From assembly GCA_016795365.1 (NCBI GenBank), contig JAEUHN010000029.1:124001-188000 (forward strand): DNA of 64,000 nucleotides. The letters are read 5' to 3'. Below, one piece after another: positions 10,701 to 19,163 of this stretch (the first letter of the stretch is position 1; each line of letters begins with the position of its first letter). This DNA comes from Verrucomicrobiaceae bacterium (GTDB lineage: Bacteria; Verrucomicrobiota; Verrucomicrobiia; Verrucomicrobiales; Verrucomicrobiaceae). Below the pieces are notes generated by a model. That model worked only from the letters and a program-made list of their open reading frames with translations. It searched no databases and was not told the origin of the DNA. The position numbers and the translations under genes were made by a program.

Positions 10701-11623
10701 TCTGTTTCTCAAACCTCCGCACCGAGACAGCGAGTTCCGGGAGCTTCAACGTAGGCGTGTTCAACAACGCTTTGGTCAACATCTTCGGGATGAAGCCAGG
10801 GCGGAGCTACGGCCTGAAGAATATCGCCGCTTACATCGGGCCTGCCGGACAAGGTTATGATCAAACCCGAAGGGACACGTGGTTCATCTACAACTGGGCC
10901 AGCAGTCTCTACTTCAGCAGCGGCATTCCGGTCACCCTCAATGCGCTGCCCTCCACCAATGACGGCTGGAAGACTGCTCCCTTCGAACCTTTGTATTACA
11001 AACTCTACGACACCGGTCCACCCGTCGCCCCCAGCGCACCAACCACCCTCAAAGCCTACGCAATTGGCAATCAAGTCACCTTCAACTGGAACGCCGTCAC
11101 CGACACCGAGGCTGGCGTTGCCGGCTACAAGCTCACCTTGCAAGCCCCGGATGGTCTGGGCGGCTACTCCGAAGTCTTCAATAGCTCCGTGGGCAATGTC
11201 ACCTCTTACACATTCACCGGCACCGTCGGGCAAACCTATTATGGACAGCTGTGGACGGTGAGTCCCGTCGGTGTCGAGAACTCCAGCACTTCTGGCGCGG
11301 GCGTCACCTTGCTGGACGCGAACGGCGACTACGATGGCGACGGCATGATCAATGCGAACGAAGACCTCGCAGGCACCGATCCGCTGAGCGGCACGTCGTC
11401 GCTCAAGATCAGCTCGATCTCCTCGCCCGCCACTGGGAGTTTCACGGTCACTTGGGCCAGCGTGGTCGGAAAGACCTACCGCGTGCAGGCTTGCAGCGAT
11501 TTGGTTAGTGGTTCATGGACCGATGTCTCGCCGGATGTAGCAGCCACCAGTGCCACCAGCACATGGACGGATGCATCGGCCATGGGCGGACGGAAGTTCT
11601 ACCGGGTGCGGTTGGTGCCGTAA
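7727..11623 (+). CDS. Large exported GH13 (alpha-amylase family) enzyme with C-terminal FN3 and Ca-binding-repeat region
   Basis: 1298 residues from the ATG at 7727, chosen because MNRLVTSTLLGLLMLLSRDLHGA is a signal peptide. About residues 20-450 are N-terminal beta-sandwich modules. The (beta/alpha)8 catalytic domain follows (about 470-1040). The GH13 triad is visible: Asp771 in GLRCDFGQG, Glu800 in MMSESL and Asp859 in TTSHDEENYG; VMLDAPFNHTGF is conserved region I. An FN3-like module (about 1105-1195) precedes DANGDYDGDGMINANEDL, a thrombospondin-3-like calcium repeat common at C-termini of Verrucomicrobia exported proteins. It probably acts on alpha-glucans outside the cell; the exact specificity cannot be read. 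Confidence 0.85.
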   Translation: MNRLVTSTLLGLLMLLSRDLHGAIANAWHIPSNTQTGIPSTMRDPFVEIAPTSTFTVYSGFFKNGGAGGNQLGGWLIYKNLTTNAAWQSVALGYHADVGGNQFWKATINAASFGANDAIAYYLKLTFSDRDDTYLYGGDIDGNHRSTGTEATAQASPYSFRNRPAWIFHAGNRVVSGNSVSLWSKVGYIGDVNTPSTQWATNGAVYYTTDGSTPAGSLGVGSGTTQVALCSYDHPEQNLNEAGSITGAKPMWWVATAPSLLQSLPLGATIKYKIGFWHSANTEERFADFNAATNNHVFTFTNGTLGDPVLTVASPTTGTLNGNYTTTKVFADEVAATSVPVTINFAPGQPSIIAVEVVTNLNQRDYATGDKNATGIEDGMEFNQTESLIGTGSDYYYRSYPMTLVSAGNYTLTLNATKTGAYRLSARWKVTGDTNWRWFTNVSAGRRDHAITVSPVTARTMNMYEINTLTVEAKATGSFIERSTFEDLYDAPGAPRTVDGRGFNLDYLEGLGVNMLWFQPVHPAAIEGRETDPATGQPYSHGSPYAVKNFFEIDPWMSASYNGTDGITGASARAAGMSSFQGFVSAADTRSIGVMLDAPFNHTGFDAELGQPGIDYLQRDGETWSPSDLIKNREARFYSLSGDYAQRASGAGTIAVAPDRGDFGKWNDVKDVYFGRYSALVNTNPADNGNHLNENDEFLYGDPNWTSDDDASANRNANVTRQVWKYFARYATYWLEKTRPVGQNRNSTVSDGTLAQRYAFDGQGIDGLRCDFGQGLPPQCWEYIINAARSKKWSFVMMSESLDGGAVTYRSNRHFDVLNENIVFPLKSAGNAPQFRQIFEDRRSAYGQGMVLLNTTSHDEENYGNIFHPLMRHYVTCTMDGAPMVFMGQELGVTTTSGFTFYETNFGKQIAHFKKFNSMQPAWLNRNTNAFGEARLFDAFAAANLARKNSPALRSSKRWFLNLTNGSTSNEIWAVAKYEQEGVSPNFQDVVFCFSNLRTETASSGSFNVGVFNNALVNIFGMKPGRSYGLKNIAAYIGPAGQGYDQTRRDTWFIYNWASSLYFSSGIPVTLNALPSTNDGWKTAPFEPLYYKLYDTGPPVAPSAPTTLKAYAIGNQVTFNWNAVTDTEAGVAGYKLTLQAPDGLGGYSEVFNSSVGNVTSYTFTGTVGQTYYGQLWTVSPVGVENSSTSGAGVTLLDANGDYDGDGMINANEDLAGTDPLSGTSSLKISSISSPATGSFTVTWASVVGKTYRVQACSDLVSGSWTDVSPDVAATSATSTWTDASAMGGRKFYRVRLVP

Positions 11624-11625
11624 GG

Positions 11626-12615
11626 TCAGTTCACCACGTTCCAGGGCTTCTCACCGAGCAGCACGCGTCGGACGTTGCGGCTCGATTTGATGCGCATGTC
11701 CGCCAGACCTTCCTCAGTGTAAAAAGCAGCGTGCGGATTGATGATCAGGCGGTCGTGGGCTGGATGCTCGGGATCGCGCCAGGCCACCATGAGGCGATCA
11801 TTCTCATCAGGCGGCTCCAGGGGCAAAACATCAAGCCCCGCTCCAGCGAGATGGCCCGAGGTGATGGCATCGAGCACCGCGTGGGGATCGACGATACCTC
11901 CGCGTGCGGTGTTGATCAAAAAGCCGCCCGGCTTCATCAAGGCGAGCATCTTCGCGTTGATCAGCATTCGGGTTTCGTCGTTGAGCGGGCAATGAACGCT
12001 GACCACATGGGACTGCGTCATCAAGTCCTCCAGCGTCTCCACACTGCGAATGCCCAGTGCCTTGTCGATTCCCTGAGGCACATGCGGATCGTGGAAGATC
12101 ACGTTCATGCCAAGCGCTTTCGCCCGGAGAGCTGCGGCAGTGCCGATGCGACCGATGCCAATGATGCCAAAGGTCCGATCACGCAGCCGCCAGATCGGTG
12201 CCACCTGCGAGTAGTGCCACGGCCCCTCGGTGCGTCGGAGGCGGCTGTTGAGCACGTGCACGCCGCGCGTCAAAGTCATCATCATCGTGATCGCGGTATC
12301 GGCTACATCCTCGGTGCCGTAGTCAGGCACGTTGGCCACATCAATGCCGCGTTCACGGGCGGCCACGCGATCCACGTTGTCGAAGCCCACGCCACCCCGG
12401 ACGATGAACCGGCACTTCCGCAGCCGCTGGATGGTTTCGCGACCGATGGACAGCAGGTGATAAAGCACCACCACGTCCGCCTCTTCGACCTTACCAATGA
12501 GTTCGGGCTCGCGCTGCGCATCAAGGGCGATCACGTCGGCGACATCGCCCAGGATTTCGCGTTCGTAAGTGAGGGGTTCCTGGATGAAGTCCGTGATGAT
12601 GACCTTGGGTTTCAT
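11626..12615 (-). CDS. D-isomer-specific 2-hydroxyacid dehydrogenase (CtBP-like)
   Basis: 329 residues from the ATG at 12615 (MKPKVIITDF); an upstream in-frame ATG would add a leader without conservation. NAD-dependent oxidoreductase of the D-2-hydroxyacid family. The nucleotide-binding motif is GIIGIGRIGTAAA. Catalytic residues appear in INTARGGIVD (Arg), AGLDVLPLEPP (Glu) and NPHAAFY (His). The overall pattern, with RGGVGFDNVD and WHYSQVAPIWRLRDRTFGIIG, resembles C-terminal-binding-protein-like dehydrogenases. Natural substrate unknown. It converges on the GH13 gene with a 2-base gap and diverges from the PSD1 gene. Confidence 0.88.
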   Translation of the reverse strand: MKPKVIITDFIQEPLTYEREILGDVADVIALDAQREPELIGKVEEADVVVLYHLLSIGRETIQRLRKCRFIVRGGVGFDNVDRVAARERGIDVANVPDYGTEDVADTAITMMMTLTRGVHVLNSRLRRTEGPWHYSQVAPIWRLRDRTFGIIGIGRIGTAAALRAKALGMNVIFHDPHVPQGIDKALGIRSVETLEDLMTQSHVVSVHCPLNDETRMLINAKMLALMKPGGFLINTARGGIVDPHAVLDAITSGHLAGAGLDVLPLEPPDENDRLMVAWRDPEHPAHDRLIINPHAAFYTEEGLADMRIKSSRNVRRVLLGEKPWNVVN

Positions 12616-12695
12616 GGCGGTGCGATCCATCCCCGTCATCAGCACCGCGTGCAACAACCTTCGCCGTGCAGGCGTTAGCTTCAGCCCATCGTCCC

Positions 12696-15551
12696 ATGCG
12701 AATCGTCCTTTTCACCCTTCTCTCATTGCCCGCTGCCCAAGCGGCGGATGACGTGGCCTTCTTCGAAAAGAAGGTGCGCCCGCTGCTGATCGAGCATTGC
12801 CAGGAATGTCATGGACCCGACAAGCACAAAGGCGGCCTTCGCCTCGATCACCGCGAGGGCTGGCAGAAAGGTGGCGACAGCGGCCCTGCGATTGTGGCTG
12901 GCAATGTGAGTGCCAGCCTGCTGGTGAAGGCCATCAGCTATTCGGATCGCGATCTGAAAATGCCGCCGAAGCAGAAACTGGACGCTGCCGACCAGGAGGT
13001 GCTCAAGCAATGGATCGCCAGCGGTGCCTACGATCCGCGCACCCTGACACAGACAACCGTCGCTAAAGCAAGCCCCGCAGCCGCCGCGACGAGCCACTGG
13101 TCCTACCAACCCATTCAACGCCCCGCAGCACCGGCGGTGAAGGACAGCTCTTGGGCACGCAATGACATCGACCGCTTCATCCTCGCCAAGCTCGAAGAGA
13201 AGGGATTGACGCCAGCGCCGGATGCTCCGCCCGCCGTGCTCGCCCGCCGTCTTGCCTATGACCTGACAGGGCTGCCGAGCGAGATCAAGGACCCCGAGAG
13301 CGCCGTCAGCGAGATGTTGTCATCGAATGCTTACGCGGAGCGCTGGGGTCAGCACTGGCTGGATGCGGCGAGGTTCTCTGAGTCCTCCGGCGGAGGTCGC
13401 ACCCTGCCCTTCAAGGATGCCTGGCGCTACCGCGACTACGTCATCGAAAGCATCCGTGATGACGCCCCCTTGAACCGCTTCATCACCGAACAAATCGCTG
13501 GCGACCTACTCCCCCACCCCACGGCAGCCGACCAGCGACGCCACGTAACGGCCACCGGCTTCCTCATCCTCGGTCCAAACAACTACGAGGAGCAGGACAA
13601 GTCGTTGCTCCGCATGGACATCGTGGACGAGCAGCTTGATGTGATCGGGCGTTCCCTCCTCGGCATGAGCCTGGGCTGTGCCCGCTGCCACGATCACAAG
13701 TTTGATCCCATTCCGACTCGCGACTACTACGCGCTCGCCGGCATCCTGCGCAGCACCAAGACGATCCGCGATCCCAAAGAAAACGTGGCCCACTGGGTGG
13801 ACACGCCGCTCATGCTCGACGGCAAGGCGGAAGCTGAAACAAAGGAACATGAAGCGGAACTCGCTGCCCTGAAGACCGAGCTCGACGAGGCGAAGAAGCA
13901 GCTCAAGAAGCTGGCTCCCAAAGCGGAGCCCAAGGATGGCAACGGCCGTGCTCTCGCCATTGACGAAGTGCCCGGCATTGTCGTCGATGACAGCGAGGCG
14001 AAAGCCGTGGGCAACTGGAAGCCCTCGACGTTCTCATCCACTTACATCGGCACGGGTTACGTGAATGATCGGAACGAGGGCAAGGGCACCAAGACGCTCA
14101 CCTTCGTGCCCAAGATCGAGAAGGCGGGACGCTATGAAGTGTGGTTCGCCTACCCGCCTCTGGTGAACCGCTCGAAGATGGTGCCGGTCACTGTTTTCCA
14201 CGCCGATGGTGAGGACGTGATCAAGGTCGATGAGTCCGAGGTGCCCGCGATCAATGGGCGTTACGTGCGTCTGGGGCAGTTCCGCTTTGAGTCCACCGGG
14301 CAAGGCTTCGTCATGGTAGGCACAGACGGCACGACGGATGGTTTTGTCGTGGCCGATGCCGTCACATTCATTCCCGTCGATGAACTGGCAAAGCTCGCGG
14401 TCGCTGATGAGAAGGAGCTGGAAAAGGATCCCCGAATCGCCAAGGCAACCAAGCTCGTGAAGCAGCTCGAGACCCGCGTGAATGAGGCCGAGAAGAAAGG
14501 CAAGGCCAGACCGGAAGCGATGTCCGTGATCGACCATGACGAGATTGGTGACTGCCCGGTGCACATCCGTGGGAACTTGCGCAACCTCGGGGACAAGGTG
14601 CCTCGTGGTTTCATCACGGCCGCTTTCCGTGGCGAGAAGCCCGCGATCCCGGCCGATCAAAGCGGTCGCGTGCAACTGGCCCAGTGGATCACGAGCCCGC
14701 AGAACACACTGACCGCTCGTGTGCTGGCGAACCGGGTGTGGATGCACTTATTCGGCGAAGGCATCGTGCGGAGTGCGGAGAACTTCGGCGTCACCGGTGA
14801 CAAGCCGAGTCATCCTGAGCTGCTGGATCATCTGGCGACGAAGCTAATCGACAGCGGCTGGTCGCTCAAAACGCTGGTCCGTTACATCGTGGACTCACGC
14901 ACCTATCGCATGACCAGCGTGGTGGCACCCGGTTCGCCTGGGGCTTCTGTCGATCCCGACAATCACTTGCTCTGGCGGCAAAACCGGAAGCGAATGGATG
15001 CCAATCAGATCCGTGACACCCTGCTCGTCGTCGCCGGCACCCTGGACCGCCGCTACCTGGGGCCTACCATCGGAACCGAAGATGGGAAGATCGGCGACCC
15101 GAACGACTCGAAGCTGCAAAACTTGGAATACGGCTACGTCTTCACCGACCTGAGGCGCAGTGTTTACACCCCGGCATTCCGCAATCAGCGGCTGGAGCTG
15201 TTCGAGGCCTTTGACTTTGGCAGCAACAATCTTGCGATTGCCAAGCGGAACACCAGCACCGTGGCACCCCAGGCGCTCTACATGATGAATCACCCGTTCG
15301 TGATTGACCAGAGCCGGGCCACGGCGAAGCGATTGTTGTCGAACAAAACGTTGAGCGACAACACGGCCCGCCTAGACCGTCTTTATGAGTCAGCTCTGGG
15401 GCGACTGCCGACTGAACGAGAGCGTCAGCTGACCTCGGATTTCGTCCAGGTCTCAGCGGGTGAGCCTGACGCCCAGGAAGCCGCCGAGCAAAGCTGGTCA
15501 CTGCTGGCCCAGTCGATCTTCGCCAGCGTGGACTTCCGCTACATCGAGTGA
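12696..15551 (+). CDS. PSD1 / DUF1549 / DUF1553 cytochrome-like exported protein with golvesin/Xly-type insert
   Basis: 951 residues from the ATG at 12696, giving a signal peptide (MRIVLFTLLSLPAAQAADD). The planctomycete cytochrome C module has heme motif CQECHG (Cys35, Cys38, His39) and ends near residue 110. DUF1549 spans about 145-370 (WARNDIDRFILAKLEEKGL, RWGQHWLDAARFSESSG, CARCHDHKFDPI). A coiled-coil stretch and a beta-sandwich insert resembling the golvesin/xanthan-lyase carbohydrate-binding domain follow (about 428-560; GIVVDDSEA...YEVWFAYPP). DUF1553 occupies about 640-951. Family knowledge links such proteins to periplasmic redox processing in Planctomycetes and Verrucomicrobia, usually with DUF1501. 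Confidence 0.88.
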   Translation: MRIVLFTLLSLPAAQAADDVAFFEKKVRPLLIEHCQECHGPDKHKGGLRLDHREGWQKGGDSGPAIVAGNVSASLLVKAISYSDRDLKMPPKQKLDAADQEVLKQWIASGAYDPRTLTQTTVAKASPAAAATSHWSYQPIQRPAAPAVKDSSWARNDIDRFILAKLEEKGLTPAPDAPPAVLARRLAYDLTGLPSEIKDPESAVSEMLSSNAYAERWGQHWLDAARFSESSGGGRTLPFKDAWRYRDYVIESIRDDAPLNRFITEQIAGDLLPHPTAADQRRHVTATGFLILGPNNYEEQDKSLLRMDIVDEQLDVIGRSLLGMSLGCARCHDHKFDPIPTRDYYALAGILRSTKTIRDPKENVAHWVDTPLMLDGKAEAETKEHEAELAALKTELDEAKKQLKKLAPKAEPKDGNGRALAIDEVPGIVVDDSEAKAVGNWKPSTFSSTYIGTGYVNDRNEGKGTKTLTFVPKIEKAGRYEVWFAYPPLVNRSKMVPVTVFHADGEDVIKVDESEVPAINGRYVRLGQFRFESTGQGFVMVGTDGTTDGFVVADAVTFIPVDELAKLAVADEKELEKDPRIAKATKLVKQLETRVNEAEKKGKARPEAMSVIDHDEIGDCPVHIRGNLRNLGDKVPRGFITAAFRGEKPAIPADQSGRVQLAQWITSPQNTLTARVLANRVWMHLFGEGIVRSAENFGVTGDKPSHPELLDHLATKLIDSGWSLKTLVRYIVDSRTYRMTSVVAPGSPGASVDPDNHLLWRQNRKRMDANQIRDTLLVVAGTLDRRYLGPTIGTEDGKIGDPNDSKLQNLEYGYVFTDLRRSVYTPAFRNQRLELFEAFDFGSNNLAIAKRNTSTVAPQALYMMNHPFVIDQSRATAKRLLSNKTLSDNTARLDRLYESALGRLPTERERQLTSDFVQVSAGEPDAQEAAEQSWSLLAQSIFASVDFRYIE

Positions 15552-15553
15552 GG

Positions 15554-15982
15554 TCACTTCCCGCCCCAGATGGCGCGGTAGTGCGTGTGGTCGGGCACAC
15601 GGCGTTGGTAGTCGCCTTGAGCCAGTCCGCGCAGCAACAGGTCCGCGCTGGCCTCGTTCATGGCGATGGGGACATTCCACAGCACCGCCACGCGTAGCAG
15701 GGCCTTCACATCGGGATCATGGGGCTGGGCAGCCAGAGGATCCCAAAAGAACACGAGCAACTCCATGCGTTGCTCAGCCACCTCGGTGCCGATTTGAAGA
15801 TCGCCTCCCAGCGGGCCGCTAAGGAACTTCTTCACAGGACGACCCAACTCCTTCTCCAGCAGTGCGCCGGTGGTGCCCGTGGCGCACAAGTCCCAGCCGA
15901 CGAGTTGCTCACGATGGTCCTGCGCCCAGCGAACGAGCGCAGGTTTTCGATGATCATGAGCTACCAGGCCAAGCGTGGGCAT
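15554..15982 (-). CDS. mgsA: Methylglyoxal synthase
   Basis: 142 residues, close to the family's usual 150. It converts dihydroxyacetone phosphate to methylglyoxal and phosphate, an overflow bypass of lower glycolysis. Visible conserved blocks are LGLVAHDHRKPAL at the N-terminus, CATGTTGALLE (phosphate binding), SGPLGGDLQIG (with the catalytic Asp) and FFWDPLAAQPHDPDVKALLR (His and Asp of the active site). It sits 9 bases downstream of the cyclic-nucleotide-fold gene on the same strand and probably shares its transcript. Confidence 0.93.
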   Translation of the reverse strand: MPTLGLVAHDHRKPALVRWAQDHREQLVGWDLCATGTTGALLEKELGRPVKKFLSGPLGGDLQIGTEVAEQRMELLVFFWDPLAAQPHDPDVKALLRVAVLWNVPIAMNEASADLLLRGLAQGDYQRRVPDHTHYRAIWGGK

Positions 15983-15991
15983 GGCTGGCGG

Positions 15992-16450
15992 CTAGACGCT
16001 GTAGAAGCGTGCGATCTTCTCGTTCACGTCGCGAACACGACGGGCGAGAGTGCGGCCGATGCCAATCAAGAGATGAGCGGCGGGCAGCGGATAGGCGTTC
16101 ATGAAGTCTTCGAGCGACTCGCTGCTGATGCGCCAGACCGTGGAGAACTCCACTGCGGTGACCGTGGCGCTGGCCTTGGAGGGATCAAGGAGGTTCATCT
16201 CGCCAATCGTCTCGCCGCGCTTGATCTTGCCCAGAAGAGTGAGGTGCCCGGCACGCATCGTGGTCGCGTGAAGCAAGCCATCGCAAACAACAAAAAGGCT
16301 GTTCTGATCCAGACCTTCTTCGATCAGGTGCTGGTCTTTTTGGACAGGAAGAAACTCGCCGTAGCCGCTCAGAATACGGCGATCATCGTCACCCAGGGGT
16401 TGCAGAAGTCCGAGAGGAGGCAGTTCGGGAGTAGAGAGGGAAGAACTCAT
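15992..16450 (-). CDS. Stand-alone cyclic-nucleotide-binding-fold protein
   Basis: 152 residues forming a single CRP-like beta-barrel domain with no helix-turn-helix. The phosphate-binding cassette is GETIGEMNLLDPSKASATV. The conserved Glu is present, but the Arg that normally precedes the SATV-type ending is replaced by Ala, so classical cAMP binding is doubtful. The C-terminal helix (RTLARRVRDVNEKIARFYS) resembles the dimerisation helix. It is immediately upstream of mgsA, so it may sense a ligand linked to glycolytic stress; that is inference only. Confidence 0.75.
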   Translation of the reverse strand: MSSSLSTPELPPLGLLQPLGDDDRRILSGYGEFLPVQKDQHLIEEGLDQNSLFVVCDGLLHATTMRAGHLTLLGKIKRGETIGEMNLLDPSKASATVTAVEFSTVWRISSESLEDFMNAYPLPAAHLLIGIGRTLARRVRDVNEKIARFYSV

Positions 16451-16743
16451 AATGGCGCGAATTAAGGATCACGCTTTCTACACGAAGAACCGTCAATCTG
16501 GCAAGGAGTATCCCTGGCGAGTCCCTGTGTGCTGTCACTTCAGTCGTTTGTCTGACAAGCCCGCAGCTCGGCAAAGGGGGGAGTCATCTTGAATCGCTGG
16601 TGAGCACCACCTCGGCGACTTTCAGCTCTCACCCCCGTCACGCAGACGAAAAATCAGCCCGGAAAGGCACGCTGCTGAGATATTTTATGGTATTTATCAA
16701 TTTTTATAACAAATTGCGGTGGCTGCTGTCAAAACAATCTTTC
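16451..16743. other. Intergenic region upstream of the PEP-CTERM gene
   Basis: This 293-base gap separates the leftward cNMP-fold gene from the rightward PEP-CTERM gene. Its last 70 bases (about 16675-16735) are strikingly A/T-rich for this genome and are the likely promoter zone of the PEP-CTERM/TPR pair. No clear -35/-10 pair, repeat or RNA was resolved. Confidence 0.5.
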
Positions 16744-17598
16744 ATGACCCGCCCACTCTTCAGGTATTTCGCCCTCTATTTTGTTCTGGTCGCCACCACG
16801 TTGGCGACTTCCAGGGCGGCCAGCATCGTGGTCAACGAGTATAAGAACAGCAATAGTTCGGCCCTCGGCGGCACCAAGATGGTCACGGATGAATACATTG
16901 AGTTTGTCCTGACGGCCGACATGACTGTCGCCCAGCTGGCAGCTCTGACCTTTGGTGACTCCAACGAAACCACCTCGACGCTGCAGGGCGTTTTCCAGTT
17001 CGACACCGCCACCCTGACCTCTGCTCTGGCTCCCTCTGGACTCAGCGCCTTCAAGGCGGGCACCATCATTGTCGTCAAAGGCAATGCTCTCGGTTCCGAG
17101 AACCTAAGCTACAATCCCCTGGGCAACCCAACGAGTGAAGACGCCTGGAACCTCGAACTCGTGGCAGGTCTGGGAGCCAAGGACCACCCGGAAACGACCA
17201 TCAATGGGGACATCAACATTGCCATCAATGGCGATGTTCTCTGGATCGCTTCAGGGTTGCCCTCCAGCAACACCGACACCTCGAAATTCATCTCCGCCAT
17301 TGGTCACGACACCAACCCAGGAGCCATCGCCCACGCCGTGATCAGCAAGTTCGGCTCGAGCAACATTCTCCCTTCGACCGTGGGAGCTTCCAAAGCGGTT
17401 TACAACACCGCAGGCGACATCGTTTCCCTCACTTCCTCGACCACGGGCAGCATGGGGACGATGAACGGCGGAGCCAACTCGACCTGGATCAACAGCATCC
17501 GCACGACCTCACTGGCTCCCGAACCCTCCCGCATCCTGCTCCTCTTCGCTGGTGCCCAAGCTCTAATCCTGCGACGACGCCGACCTGACCCTTCATGA
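16744..17598 (+). CDS. Secreted protein with C-terminal PEP-CTERM sorting signal
   Basis: 284 residues from the ATG at 16744, chosen because MTRPLFRYFALYFVLVATTLATSRAA is a signal peptide. The body is Thr/Ser/Asn/Gly-rich and predicted beta-strand-rich, with no recognised catalytic motif. The C-terminus has the tripartite exosortase signal: the PEP-like APEPSR, a hydrophobic helix (ILLLFAGAQALIL) and basic RRRRPD. Family knowledge predicts cleavage and anchoring by an exosortase during export, often linked to exopolysaccharide. No exosortase gene lies in this window. The stop overlaps the next gene's start (ATGA). Confidence 0.82.
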   Translation: MTRPLFRYFALYFVLVATTLATSRAASIVVNEYKNSNSSALGGTKMVTDEYIEFVLTADMTVAQLAALTFGDSNETTSTLQGVFQFDTATLTSALAPSGLSAFKAGTIIVVKGNALGSENLSYNPLGNPTSEDAWNLELVAGLGAKDHPETTINGDINIAINGDVLWIASGLPSSNTDTSKFISAIGHDTNPGAIAHAVISKFGSSNILPSTVGASKAVYNTAGDIVSLTSSTTGSMGTMNGGANSTWINSIRTTSLAPEPSRILLLFAGAQALILRRRRPDPS

Positions 17599-19157
17599 CT
17601 GCGCGACCGATCCTCCACTCACTGACCCATTGGCTCCTGAGTGATCAAGGCAAAGGACTCAGGCGTGCTTTCGTCGCGATTCTGGCCAGCGCTTCGGTCG
17701 GTGTGCCAGCGGCGATTCTGATTCGCGGCAAGGAGTGGCACGAGCAACGACTTCACGCGCGGGCCATCTTTGCCGTCCGCCGTGCGGCCCAATTCATGGC
17801 TGCCGGGAACCGTGACGAAGCCCTGAGCGTGCTCGCCCAGGTGGTGCCCAAATCGGGCACCAAACCCGAAGTCCTCCGTGCCCTCGCGCAAGCTGCCGAA
17901 CTGGACTTTCCCGTCGAAGCGCTCGCCTGCTACCGGGACCTCGAAGCCCAAGACGAACTCCATCCTCACGACGAGGCACGCATGGCCGTTCTCCTGGTGC
18001 GCCAGGAGAACACGATGGACGCAGTTCATCGAATCAACCGTCTCCTCGCCGAGCACCCTGGGGATGCGGCGATTCAGAAGGCACGACAAGACGTGGAACG
18101 AGTTCTCAGTTCGCCGTCGAGCCGCCCCACGTCATCGGTGCGCTCTGTGGCCGATGTGGTGCCCGTTTTGCAGCGCATCATTGAGGCAACCGGTGACCTG
18201 CCTGACCGCAGGGCCATCAATCTGCGCCGCGAGGCTCTTCGCCAGGCGTTGAGCAGCTCGGTGTTTGATCACAGTCTTGCGGCCCGCATCGCAGCCGTCG
18301 GAGTGCTGAAGCACGAGCAGGAGCATCAGCTCATCGCGGAGTTTACCACGGACTCCGATGCCCGGCAGGATGAAGGCATTTTCACGGCACGCGTCGATGC
18401 GCTGATGGCCATCGATCAGTTCCCCGCTGCCGCGCAACTGGCGAGCGATCCGCTGGCTCCGATTCCCGTCTCCACCCAATGGACCGTCCGCGCCCTGGTG
18501 GAACTCCGTTCCCCTCAGCCCGACCGCCAGCGCGCCACTCAGTGGCTGCAATCCGCTATCGCGATGGCTGAGAAAGATGGACGCACTCCAGCCATCGAAG
18601 CCGCTGGACACGTCGCCCTCGATCACGACCTCAACACCTTCGCCGCCAGTGCCTTTGCGAAAGCCCTCCTGCTAGGCGGGAAATCGGCATCCGTCATCGA
18701 CTACCTCACCGCCGCCCGACGTGCGGGGTTAACCGCATCGGAAGTGTGCGAGGTAATCGTCGCGCGTGCCGAGAACGATCCCCTCAGCTACGACCTCGCC
18801 CAGCGTGCTGCCTACTTCCGACTGCTCACCGGCCAACAACTTGAATCCATCTCTGAACAAACCAAGTTCTGGGTGACTAACCGTCCGGATGATCCACTCG
18901 CCCGCCTTCTGGAGGCGCTGGCAGCCGAACGCCTGGGCGATACCTCCCGCGCTCTTCAATCCCTCACCTCCCTACCGCCTTGCCAATGGCACAAAGGCGA
19001 GATCGCAGTGATCGCAGGCATCGTCGCTCGATCAGGTCGCTCGACGGACGCGGCCATGCTCGCCAAGGGCATGACCAACACCGACTTGTTCGCTGAGGAG
19101 ATTGCGTTTCTGAATTCCGCTCGCACAGCCGTGCCGCTCACGGCCATGAGCGATTGA
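17595..19157 (+). CDS. Inner-membrane-anchored TPR-like repeat protein
   Basis: 520 residues. One N-terminal transmembrane segment lies at about 24-43 (FVAILASASVGVPAAILI). The rest is alpha-helical with TPR-like periodicity, for example GNRDEALSVLAQVVPKSG, EALACYRDLEAQDELHPHDEA and DAVHRINRLLAEHPGDAAI. The start overlaps the PEP-CTERM gene's stop by 4 bases, so translation is probably coupled. TPR proteins of this type often act as scaffolds in envelope or exopolysaccharide systems, but no partner other than the PEP-CTERM protein is visible. Confidence 0.72.
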   Translation: MTARPILHSLTHWLLSDQGKGLRRAFVAILASASVGVPAAILIRGKEWHEQRLHARAIFAVRRAAQFMAAGNRDEALSVLAQVVPKSGTKPEVLRALAQAAELDFPVEALACYRDLEAQDELHPHDEARMAVLLVRQENTMDAVHRINRLLAEHPGDAAIQKARQDVERVLSSPSSRPTSSVRSVADVVPVLQRIIEATGDLPDRRAINLRREALRQALSSSVFDHSLAARIAAVGVLKHEQEHQLIAEFTTDSDARQDEGIFTARVDALMAIDQFPAAAQLASDPLAPIPVSTQWTVRALVELRSPQPDRQRATQWLQSAIAMAEKDGRTPAIEAAGHVALDHDLNTFAASAFAKALLLGGKSASVIDYLTAARRAGLTASEVCEVIVARAENDPLSYDLAQRAAYFRLLTGQQLESISEQTKFWVTNRPDDPLARLLEALAAERLGDTSRALQSLTSLPPCQWHKGEIAVIAGIVARSGRSTDAAMLAKGMTNTDLFAEEIAFLNSARTAVPLTAMSD

Positions 19158-19163
19158 GCCCAT

